The position numbers and the translations under genes were made by a program. DNA of 64,000 nucleotides, from positions 89,108 through 153,107 of the forward strand of contig CABJBM010000017.1 in NCBI GenBank assembly GCA_902363835.1. The letters are read 5' to 3'. Under the pieces are notes generated by a model. The model did no database searches. It had not been told where the DNA came from and saw only the letters and a program-made list of their open reading frames with translations. Positions 7,585 to 15,169 of the stretch are shown here, piece by piece. Every line of letters starts with the position of its first letter. Positions within the stretch are counted from its first letter, which is position 1. The stretch comes from Lachnospiraceae bacterium (GTDB taxonomy: Bacteria; Bacillota; Clostridia; Lachnospirales; Lachnospiraceae).

Positions 7585-9414
7585 TTATTTAATGGTAATT
7601 CTGCCCTGTCCTGCCGGATTTGCATAATCTGCACCTACATTTCCGCCTAAATTGCTGCGGATATAAGTAGAAAGCAGATCTACATCAGTCAACACATCAT
7701 CCAGAAGAACCTTGCTTCCCTTAAACATGGTCATGCCGTCACCCGCGGCCTTTAACATGTAGTTATGGGAGGCAACTTTATAAGTTTTATTCACATCAAG
7801 AGGCGCACCGCCCACCGTGATATCGGATACCCGGTATGCTCCGTTTACTTTTACAAAATTGCCTTTTTCATCTACCTGTACGTTGGAAGCCTTTGAGGTA
7901 TCAATGGTATAGGTAAGACCGGATACCTGCAGGAAGCCGCCGTTCTCCTTCGGACAGTTCCTGGAGGCCATTTCCAGGGCATCTTTGATCTGCTGACCGG
8001 TCGCCTCTACAACACAGCCCATATTTCCAAAGGGGAATACGGTAAGAGTATCATTGTAGGTAATATTTCCGGCCTTTATGCTGGCTCTCACGCCGCCGCC
8101 GTTGGATAAGCCGATATCTGCCCCAAGTACATAACGGTATGCATCGGCAGACAGATCGCCAAGGTTTGTTTCTGCGCTTCTGACCGCACGGTTTCCGGTT
8201 GCCGGATCATTGACCGTAAGTTCTACATCCGTATGTCCGATCACAGTCTTTAATGTCTCATTGTACTGGGCCTGGATTGCCTTGATGAACTGGTCTGTAT
8301 CATAGTCAATGGCTTTTCCGTCAGCCGTCACAGCACTCTTTCCAGGGATCACCAACTGGACTCCTACTGTAAGGACATTGGGATCTTTAATCTTGTCTCT
8401 GTTTGCATCATAAATTTCTTTCCAACGGTTATAAGAGCCTAATTCTCTTTTTGCGATCCTGCTTAAGGAATCACCGCTTTTTACCGTATATGCGCTGGTG
8501 CCTGCTCCTGCCGGAACCTGTGAAATCAGCTCGCTGGTGATGGTTCCGTCGGTACGGAGAGTCAGTTTTCCAATGTTCTCTAATTTTGTACCGGTCTGGG
8601 TAAGAAGCACGTCCTGGCCATCCTTATTTTTAACGTACTTTCCATATGTTTCATGGGAATGGCCGTCAATCAGCACATCAATGCCCGTGGTATTCTTGAT
8701 CACGCTGTCAGAGGTCCAACGGTCTGTTGTTCCGTTTTCGCCTAAATGACCGACTAAAATCACGTAATTAACGCCTTCTGCCCTGGCGCTGTCTACAGCT
8801 GACTGGATCTGGGTGTAGAGCTTTTGTCCGCTCTCATCTTCACAAAAGCCGTAAATGTAATTTCCGTTTCCATCCTGGAAATAAGCCGGTGTGGATTTGG
8901 TAAAGCTTTCCGGTGTAGTAGCTCCCACAAACGCAACCTTTGTGTCCCCATATGTAAAAATCTTATAAGGAGCAAATACCGTGGAGCCTGTCCTTAAATC
9001 CATAAAATTGCTGGAATAGTAGCCGCAGCTTAACTTTCCTGCCAGTTCCAGAAAACGGGGCATCCCATAGTCATACTCATGGTTGCCCGGTACTGCGAAA
9101 TCATAACCGACCTTATTCATAATGTCGATCAAATACCCTCCGTCTGACAGTGTTCCAATGGGCGCGCCCTGAATGGCGTCTCCGTTGTCAACCAGCGTCA
9201 CATAAGGAGTCTGGGCCTGCATCTCTTTTTTATAAAGAGCCAGTCCCGCATATCCTATGTTGCCGTCAACTCCGCAGTGGACATCGTTGGTGTAGAGGAC
9301 CACAATATCCTGGTCTGCTGCCAGAGAGGAAAAGGATATGCCCGTTGTCAGGGACAGGACCATGAGCAGGGCCAGCCACAGTGACAGAAACTTTCTTTTC
9401 TTACTTCCTTTCAT
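7585..9414 (-). CDS. Secreted 5'-nucleotidase / metallophosphatase with internal LysM
   Basis: 609 residues from the ATG at 9414 (AAGGAGGG upstream). A signal peptide (MKGSKKRKFLSLWLALLMVL to about residue 32) sends it outside. Residues 33-300 are the metallophosphatase domain (YTNDVHC, PGNHEYDYG, IDGHSHET). A LysM carbohydrate-binding module (YTVKSGDSLSRIAKRELGSY ... LVIPG) follows at about 305-355, then the 5'-nucleotidase C-terminal domain at 375-590 (NLGDLSADAYR, GLSNGGGVRA). It should hydrolyse extracellular nucleotides or UDP-sugars to nucleosides and phosphate while held on peptidoglycan. LysM between the two catalytic domains rather than at an end is unusual. No sortase motif. Confidence 0.9.
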   Translation of the reverse strand: MKGSKKRKFLSLWLALLMVLSLTTGISFSSLAADQDIVVLYTNDVHCGVDGNIGYAGLALYKKEMQAQTPYVTLVDNGDAIQGAPIGTLSDGGYLIDIMNKVGYDFAVPGNHEYDYGMPRFLELAGKLSCGYYSSNFMDLRTGSTVFAPYKIFTYGDTKVAFVGATTPESFTKSTPAYFQDGNGNYIYGFCEDESGQKLYTQIQSAVDSARAEGVNYVILVGHLGENGTTDRWTSDSVIKNTTGIDVLIDGHSHETYGKYVKNKDGQDVLLTQTGTKLENIGKLTLRTDGTITSELISQVPAGAGTSAYTVKSGDSLSRIAKRELGSYNRWKEIYDANRDKIKDPNVLTVGVQLVIPGKSAVTADGKAIDYDTDQFIKAIQAQYNETLKTVIGHTDVELTVNDPATGNRAVRSAETNLGDLSADAYRYVLGADIGLSNGGGVRASIKAGNITYNDTLTVFPFGNMGCVVEATGQQIKDALEMASRNCPKENGGFLQVSGLTYTIDTSKASNVQVDEKGNFVKVNGAYRVSDITVGGAPLDVNKTYKVASHNYMLKAAGDGMTMFKGSKVLLDDVLTDVDLLSTYIRSNLGGNVGADYANPAGQGRITIK

Positions 9415-9451
9415 TTTTAAAACCCTCCTTTTGAAAAGTACGTTTTTCTCT

Positions 9452-9457
9452 ATTATA
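9452..9457 (-). promoter_or_regulatory. Extended -10 promoter for the 5'-nucleotidase gene
   Basis: Minus strand reads TGATATAAT, a TGn-extended consensus -10, about 38 bases upstream of the start codon. No good -35 at 17 bases, as is allowed for extended -10 promoters. Confidence 0.5.
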
Positions 9458-9553
9458 TCAGATAAATTCAAAAATGGTATCCTATTTTTTCGCTATATTT
9501 AAATTATTTCTCCCTTTTCTCAGGCTTCTTTAACAAATCAAACGACATAAATA

Positions 9554-9609
9554 CAAAAAAAGGATGTCCTTCCGCCTTAAACTGACACTTTCGGCAGAGG
9601 AACATCCTT
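9554..9609 (-). terminator. Intrinsic terminator after aspS
   Basis: Stem AAGGATGT...ACATCCTT, with further pairing around TTCC and GGAA and GCC/GGC, then a run of seven T on the minus strand. Located 10 bases beyond the aspS stop codon. Confidence 0.9.
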
Positions 9610-9619
9610 CATAAATCAA

Positions 9620-11410
9620 TTATTCATTTTCTTCGCTTATTTCTATTCCCAGTTCCACAAGCTGTTTGGAATCCACCGGTGCAGGGGCCTCTGTCATAAG
9701 ACAGGAAGCATCCTTAACCTTGGGGAATGCGATTACATCCCTGATGCTGTCTGAACCCACCATCAGCATGACCACCCGGTCCAGACCGTAAGCAAGTCCT
9801 GCGTGAGGAGGAACCCCATATTTGAACGCATCTAAGAGAAAGCCAAACTGGTCCTTGGCCTGTTCCTTTGTAAAGCCCAGCACCTCAAACATCTTGGACT
9901 GGATATCGCTTTGATGGATACGGACGGAACCGCCGCCTAACTCTGTTCCGTTTAACACGATGTCATATGCCTTTGCCCTGACAGCACCAGGATTGCTGTC
10001 AATCAGCGCCCAGTCCTCATCCATTGGCATGGTAAAGGGATGGTGCATGGCAGTAAAACGGCCCTGTTCTTCGGAATACTCCAGCAGCGGAAATTCTGTT
10101 ACCCATAAGAACTTAAAGTCATCTTTCTTCAGAAGATCGAGCTGTCTTGCCAGCTCCAGCCTTAAGTTGCCTAATACGTCAAATACCACCTTGTCCCGGT
10201 CTGCCGCAAATAAAAGTAAGTCTCCCGGTTTTGCTCCCATTGCTTCTGCCAGAACGTGAAGCTCTTCCTCTGTCATGAATTTTGCAAAGGAGCATTTATA
10301 GGTTCCGTCTTCATTCACAGCCAGGTAAGCCAGGCCCTTTGCGCCAAAGCCCTTTGCATACTCCACCAGGGCATCGATCTTTTTACGCGGCATTGCCCCC
10401 TGTCCCTGGGCATTGATTCCGCGGACAGAACCTCCGTTTTCCAGTGCGCTCTTGAACACGGCAAATTCCGTATCCTTTACTACCTGGGAAACATTTTTAA
10501 GCTCCATTCCAAAACGCATATCCGGTTTGTCGGAACCAAAACGGTCCATGGCTTCCTTCCAGGTTAATCTGGTAAGGGGAAGCTGGATATCAAAATTGCA
10601 GATTTCTTTAAATAAGTTCTTTAACAGTCTTTCATTGACCTCCAGCACGTCCTCTACATCCACAAAGGACAGCTCCATATCAATCTGGGTAAATTCCGGC
10701 TGTCTGTCGGCACGCAGATCCTCATCCCGGTAGCATCTGGCTAACTGGAAATAACGGTCATAACCGGAACACATCAGCAGCTGCTTAAAAAGCTGTGGAG
10801 ACTGGGGAAGGGCATAGAAAGAGCCTGGGTGAACACGGCTTGGAACCAGATAATCCCGGGCGCCTTCCGGCGTGCTCTTAATGAGAGTGGGCGTTTCAAT
10901 CTCCAAAAATCCCTCTTCCGCCAGAAATGCCCTTGTTAAAGTAGCCACCTGGCTTCTCACCTTAATGTTCCTCTGGATGTCCGGTCTTCTAAGATCCAGG
11001 TAACGGTATTTTAATCTCAGTTCTTCTTTTGTCTTGCTGTTTTCTTCAATTGGGAAGGGAGGTGTTTCAGATTCAGAAAGGATCCTTAAGCTTGTTGCCC
11101 GCACTTCAATGCCACCTGTTGCCAGGTTCTCATTCACGCCGCCTGCCCTGTTTTCCACTTCACCTGTCACTGCGATGACAAACTCGCTTCTTAATTTTTC
11201 AGCTTTTGCAAAGTTTTCAGCTCCGCAGTCGCTTTCCTCAAAAATAATCTGCAGAATTCCGGAACGGTCTCTTAAATCAACGAAAATGATTCCTCCCTTA
11301 TTCCTGCTTTTCTGAACCCAACCCATAATCGTTACTTCGCTGCCCACATTGGCTTTTGTAACCTCTGTGCATCTATGGGATCTTTTTAATCCTAACATTG
11401 ACTCTGCCAT
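9620..11410 (-). CDS. aspS: Aspartate--tRNA ligase
   Basis: 596 residues, the size of bacterial-type AspRS. N-terminal OB anticodon-binding domain (about 20-110, GWVQKSRNKGGIIFVDLRDR), class II catalytic domain with motif 2 region (FYALPQSPQLFKQLLM, YFQLARCYRDEDLRADRQPE), an inserted bacterial GAD domain (about 290-420) and motif 3 near the end (GLAYGLDRVVMLM). It charges tRNA-Asp in the cytoplasm. Start at 11410 has AGAGGA five bases away; the frame reaches 11446 but without a site. hisS lies upstream in the same direction, a common firmicute pair. No gatCAB in the window to judge whether it also charges tRNA-Asn. Confidence 0.97.
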   Translation of the reverse strand: MAESMLGLKRSHRCTEVTKANVGSEVTIMGWVQKSRNKGGIIFVDLRDRSGILQIIFEESDCGAENFAKAEKLRSEFVIAVTGEVENRAGGVNENLATGGIEVRATSLRILSESETPPFPIEENSKTKEELRLKYRYLDLRRPDIQRNIKVRSQVATLTRAFLAEEGFLEIETPTLIKSTPEGARDYLVPSRVHPGSFYALPQSPQLFKQLLMCSGYDRYFQLARCYRDEDLRADRQPEFTQIDMELSFVDVEDVLEVNERLLKNLFKEICNFDIQLPLTRLTWKEAMDRFGSDKPDMRFGMELKNVSQVVKDTEFAVFKSALENGGSVRGINAQGQGAMPRKKIDALVEYAKGFGAKGLAYLAVNEDGTYKCSFAKFMTEEELHVLAEAMGAKPGDLLLFAADRDKVVFDVLGNLRLELARQLDLLKKDDFKFLWVTEFPLLEYSEEQGRFTAMHHPFTMPMDEDWALIDSNPGAVRAKAYDIVLNGTELGGGSVRIHQSDIQSKMFEVLGFTKEQAKDQFGFLLDAFKYGVPPHAGLAYGLDRVVMLMVGSDSIRDVIAFPKVKDASCLMTEAPAPVDSKQLVELGIEISEENE

Positions 11411-11508
11411 AATTTCCTCTTTCCTGCCCATGTTCTTTGGGCACATAACTTATGTCCTCAGGGCGTTCCTCCTGATATATTTTCTTAAATAAATTTAGAC
11501 ATCACTTA

Positions 11509-11539
11509 CTAAGCCAGGCCAAGCACTGGGCCTGCTTAG
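11509..11539 (-). other. Stem-loop between hisS and aspS
   Basis: Inverted repeat CTAAGCCAGGCC / GGCCTGCTTAG with an 8-base loop and one bulge. It is not followed by a T run in the minus direction, so it is not a standard terminator; it could mark RNA processing or partial attenuation between the two synthetase genes. Confidence 0.5.
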
Positions 11540-11572
11540 TTCAGCAAATCAGCCCTTTGATGAGCCAACGGC

Positions 11573-12829
11573 TTATCGAGCTTCTTTGTAAAACTCTTTA
11601 AACAGCGTATATCCTTCCTTCTGAAGGATTTCTTTCTGGAATTTTTTATTTTTATTCATCTGGGAAACCAGAACGGTCACACCCTTTGCCCGTTCTTCCA
11701 TTGCCGCTTTGATGGCTCCGTTCATCACATCATCGCTGACACCTTTTTCAATCAAGAATGCCACCTTATCTTCCTTTCCGGGAACTGTGAAGCCTTCATC
11801 CATGAGAATGGTGATGATCCGTTCAAACCCAATGGAAAAGCCGCAGGCAGGCGTATCCATGCCGGTGAATTTTCCGATCATCTTATCGTAACGGCCTCCG
11901 CCGCCTACAGAACCTGGAAAACCATCCACCTGGATCTCAAAAATAGTTCCCGTATAATAGGACATCCCTCTTACCAAAGTGGGGTCAAAGACAATGTGAA
12001 ACTGGCTGGTGGAAATCTGGCTCACACTGTCAATAATTGCCGCCAGGTTTTCCGCCAGTCCCTGATCCATCACATCCTTTAAGGCTGAGCCCAGGCTGCG
12101 CACTCCGGCGGCATCAGGGGTCACTGTTTCAAAAAGGGCCAGGTATTTTTTGATATTTCCCTCATCATACCCTGCTTCCGCCAGTTCCTTTGCAACGCCC
12201 TCTGTGCCGATCTTGTCCATTTTATCCAGAATGATGAACACCTGGTCGTAAGCTTCTTCTGAAAAGCCGCAGAAGGCAGCCATTCCTTTTAAGATATTCC
12301 GGTCGTTGATCCTTACGGTATATCCCTTAAAGCCGATCTTTCCAAGAAGGGTTGTGGTAGCCAGGATAAGCTCGATCTCCGCAAGCCTGGTGGAATCTCC
12401 CAGTATGTCAATGTCGCACTGGACAAACTGCCTGAAACGTCCTTTCTGGGGACGGTCCGCTCTCCACACGCTTCCCATTTGAAGGGATTTAAATGGAGCA
12501 GGAAGAGATGCAGCATTATTGGAATAATATCTTGATAAGGGAACGGTCAGATCATACCGGAGACCGCTGTCAACCAGATCGTTTTCCGCCTGTGCCGTCT
12601 CCAGGTTCAGCTTTTCCCCCCGCTTCATGATCTTGAAGATCAGCTTTTCATTGTCCCCGCCCTGTTTGCTGGTCAGGTTCTCGATGTGCTCCACACAGGG
12701 AGTCTCAATGGAATGAAAGCCGAAGCCGCCATAGGTTTCACGTATCTGGTTCATTACATATTCCCGCACCTGCATCTCGGCAGGAAGAATATCCTTCATT
12801 CCGGTAACCGGTTTCTTTTTTAATGCCAT
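11573..12829 (-). CDS. hisS: Histidine--tRNA ligase
   Basis: 418 residues starting MALKKKPVTGMKDILP; GGAG lies eight bases before this ATG while the GTG at 12838 has no spacing from it. Class II synthetase with motif 1 (FHSIETPCVEHIENL), motif 2 (GSVWRADRPQKGRFRQFVQC), histidine-specific HisA motif (LVRGMSYYTGTIFEI) and motif 3 (CGFSIGFERI), then a short anticodon-binding C-terminal domain. Charges tRNA-His. The motif 2 has W and P where many HisRS carry F and R (FRYERPQKGR), a common clostridial variant. Likely co-transcribed with aspS. Confidence 0.96.
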   Translation of the reverse strand: MALKKKPVTGMKDILPAEMQVREYVMNQIRETYGGFGFHSIETPCVEHIENLTSKQGGDNEKLIFKIMKRGEKLNLETAQAENDLVDSGLRYDLTVPLSRYYSNNAASLPAPFKSLQMGSVWRADRPQKGRFRQFVQCDIDILGDSTRLAEIELILATTTLLGKIGFKGYTVRINDRNILKGMAAFCGFSEEAYDQVFIILDKMDKIGTEGVAKELAEAGYDEGNIKKYLALFETVTPDAAGVRSLGSALKDVMDQGLAENLAAIIDSVSQISTSQFHIVFDPTLVRGMSYYTGTIFEIQVDGFPGSVGGGGRYDKMIGKFTGMDTPACGFSIGFERIITILMDEGFTVPGKEDKVAFLIEKGVSDDVMNGAIKAAMEERAKGVTVLVSQMNKNKKFQKEILQKEGYTLFKEFYKEAR

Positions 12830-12908
12830 TTCGTTCACTCCGTTATTTTCTTATTTTATAGTAAAGTTTCATTTGACTTTCTTAAGCAAATCATGCCTCT
12901 ATTGTAAA

Positions 12909-14363
12909 TTACATTTCCAATTTTGCAAGCATTTTTTCTTTTCTTTCCAGCATTTCATCGATTCTTCCAATATACTGTTCCACATCTTTGACATTTTCCA
13001 CCCGTTCCAGACGGTTTTCTGCAGGAAATACCACCTTGGTGGTGGTTCCCGCCCCACAGGCTGCAATGGTCTGCTTTTCTTCCATGATCAAAATATTATA
13101 GATACAGGCTTTGCCTGGAAGGGAATAACCGACGTTTTCAAAATTGCCTGCCATATTCTTCTGGCGGTACAGATAATATGGCTCCTGTCCCATGCGCCTG
13201 GCATAGGCCGCAGTTAAATCGATCATTTCCTGGGTATTGGTAATCTTTAAATCCCCGTACTTTTCCTTAAACATGTTAAGCCGGGCCGCACGTTTGATTG
13301 CAAGGGAATGGACGGTAATGCCATCAGGGCCCAAAGCCTGTATTTCCTCCATGGTGCGGATCACATCTTCCATACCTTCTTCCGGCAGGCCGATGATCAA
13401 ATCCATGTTGATGTTATCAAAACCAAGGGACCTGGCCATGTGGAACCTGTCTTTTACCATGTCAACGGTATGGCGGCGGCCGATGATATCCAGGGTTTCC
13501 TGCTTCATTGTCTGGGGATTAATGGATATACGGGTCACTCCGTGGCCTTTTAAAACCTGGAGCTTTTCCATGGTAATGCTGTCCGGACGTCCGGCTTCCA
13601 CGGTAAATTCCTTGACTCCGGTAAAATCAAAGGTGGACTTCAGCCTGACTATGAGCTTATCCAGATGAAGGGCGGAAAGAGAGGTTGGCGTACCTCCGCC
13701 AATATAAACCGTGTCCAGGGTCCTTCCTGCCATTTTCTCCGCCGTATAATCCATTTCTTTAAATAAGGCTTCCAGATACTGTTCCATGCGCTTTTCCCAT
13801 TGTCCGATGGGAAAGGAGGTAAAGGAGCAGTAAAGGCAGGTGGTTGGGCAGAATGGAATTCCTATATACAGGCTGTAGCCGCGGCTGTAATCAATGGGAG
13901 CAAGCAATTCCATCTCCCGCCTGGCAATCTCCAGGCTTAAATCTATTTTTCCGTCACTGGTTAAATAGGTATCCTTCATGTATCTGCGGACTTCGTCTTC
14001 CCCATACCCTTGAAAAAGCTTTGTCATGGCTATTTTAGTTGGCCGGATCCCTGTTAAAGTTCCCCATGGCAGAGATGTCCCTGTAAGTTCCAGGACCATG
14101 GCATAAAGCATACGTTTGATCCTGTTTTTGGTATCAAAGCGATCCGAAAAATCCGCCTTTGTTGATGAAGTCCTTGTGATCTCCTTCTCAAAATCCTGAA
14201 TGGTCAGTTCAAAGGCGGCTTCCCCGGTCCTTCCCCGGACAAGCAGGCGGTACTCTCCCTCCCCGCTTTCCTTGTGAACAAAACCCTCTCCAGGATAAAA
14301 GGCCATTAAAAGCTCTCTGATATCCTGTTCAAAGGACTGGTCGTCCAATATTAATCCTATCAT
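12909..14363 (-). CDS. hemZ: Oxygen-independent coproporphyrinogen dehydrogenase HemZ (radical SAM)
   Basis: 484 residues. Radical SAM cluster motif CPTTCLYC gives cysteines at 172, 176 and 179 (CxxxCxxC), with the HemN-family stretch DTVYIGGGTPTSLS just after, SINPQTM and NMDLIIGLPEE. The N-terminal 160 residues (WGTLTGIRPTK is characteristic) are the HemZ-specific domain. HemZ is reported to act on coproporphyrinogen III, but in organisms without the rest of haem synthesis it may have another role; no other hem gene is in the window. Sits in the conserved firmicute run relA-MBL-hemZ-hisS-aspS. Confidence 0.9.
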   Translation of the reverse strand: MIGLILDDQSFEQDIRELLMAFYPGEGFVHKESGEGEYRLLVRGRTGEAAFELTIQDFEKEITRTSSTKADFSDRFDTKNRIKRMLYAMVLELTGTSLPWGTLTGIRPTKIAMTKLFQGYGEDEVRRYMKDTYLTSDGKIDLSLEIARREMELLAPIDYSRGYSLYIGIPFCPTTCLYCSFTSFPIGQWEKRMEQYLEALFKEMDYTAEKMAGRTLDTVYIGGGTPTSLSALHLDKLIVRLKSTFDFTGVKEFTVEAGRPDSITMEKLQVLKGHGVTRISINPQTMKQETLDIIGRRHTVDMVKDRFHMARSLGFDNINMDLIIGLPEEGMEDVIRTMEEIQALGPDGITVHSLAIKRAARLNMFKEKYGDLKITNTQEMIDLTAAYARRMGQEPYYLYRQKNMAGNFENVGYSLPGKACIYNILIMEEKQTIAACGAGTTTKVVFPAENRLERVENVKDVEQYIGRIDEMLERKEKMLAKLEM

Positions 14364-14405
14364 GTTTATTTCCTCTTAATCCTTCCATGGTCTGTGATCA
14401 CTACC

Positions 14406-14424
14406 TGCCCGGCTTTACCGGGCA
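14406..14424. other. Short hairpin between the MBL gene and hemZ
   Basis: Perfect 7-bp stem TGCCCGG / CCGGGCA with a 5-base loop. No T run follows in either direction, so it is probably an RNA-processing or spacing hairpin inside the operon. Confidence 0.4.
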
Positions 14425-14449
14425 CAGCAGTACACCTGGAAGGTGCTTC

Positions 14450-15094
14450 CTATCCTTTGTATAATGCCACCGGGTTATACACCTTTTCATGCCCAATGGC
14501 GGTCATATCTCCATGACCCGGGTAAACCATAGTATCCTCAGGCAGGGCAAAAAGCCGTTCTCTGATGGACCTTATGATCATAGACTGATTTCCCGTAGGA
14601 AAGTCCGTTCTTCCCAAAGACTCTGAAAAAAGAGTATCCCCGCTTATGAGGACGCTTTCCGATGGGATCAGATAACACACGGAACCTGATGTGTGGCCGG
14701 GAGTGAAGAGAACATGAAAAGTCATTCCCCCAAGGGAAAGGATGGCTCCATCCTCCGCATATTCGTCTGCCTCCACCCTACAGGCCTTTCCAAAAGAGGA
14801 GGACAGATTAACGGCCGGGTCAGTCAGCAGTCCCTTTTCCTGATCTCCGGCAATAATCTTTGCCTCAGGGAATGCCTCTTTGATATCACTCACAGCCAGA
14901 ATGTGATCAAAATGCCCATGAGTCAGCAAAACTGTCTCCGGTATGAGGGAAAGCTCCCTGCACATGTCCAGGATATGTGCCCCGTCTCCGCCCGGATCCA
15001 CGATTACCGCCTTTTTAAATGATTCGCGGTACATCACATAACAGTTGGTTCCAAGCTGACCCACAGGGCAGGTCTTTATTCTGAAATCGCTCAT
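14450..15094 (-). CDS. MBL-fold hydrolase, glyoxalase II-like
   Basis: 214 residues with the metallo-beta-lactamase metal motif THGHFDH at 58-64, later H of FTPGHTSGSVC, the D of ISGDTLFSESLGRTD and the H of VYPGHGD: all five metal positions present. The short length (no C-terminal glyoxalase domain) fits the YcbL/GloB-like group that hydrolyses thioesters such as S-lactoylglutathione or bacillithiol-type conjugates. It lies between relA and hemZ, its usual place in related clostridia. Ribosome binding site TTAGGAG. Confidence 0.85.
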   Translation of the reverse strand: MSDFRIKTCPVGQLGTNCYVMYRESFKKAVIVDPGGDGAHILDMCRELSLIPETVLLTHGHFDHILAVSDIKEAFPEAKIIAGDQEKGLLTDPAVNLSSSFGKACRVEADEYAEDGAILSLGGMTFHVLFTPGHTSGSVCYLIPSESVLISGDTLFSESLGRTDFPTGNQSMIIRSIRERLFALPEDTMVYPGHGDMTAIGHEKVYNPVALYKG

Positions 15095-15169
15095 GTTTTT
15101 ATCTCCTAACTGAAATTGTCTTTATGTAAACCTTAGTATAAATCCGGGGCGCAAAAAGAGAAAACTGCG

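Noticed and set aside
11411..11572. T-box or other riboswitch between hisS and aspS
   Set aside because: There is a stem-loop but no GGTGG-type T-box sequence and no terminator T run.
12873..13668. Long plus-strand open frames opposite hemZ and similar frames opposite hisS, relA and the GH4 gene
   Set aside because: They are complementary to strong conserved genes, have no ribosome binding sites or recognisable domains, and their residue composition is typical of antisense frames.
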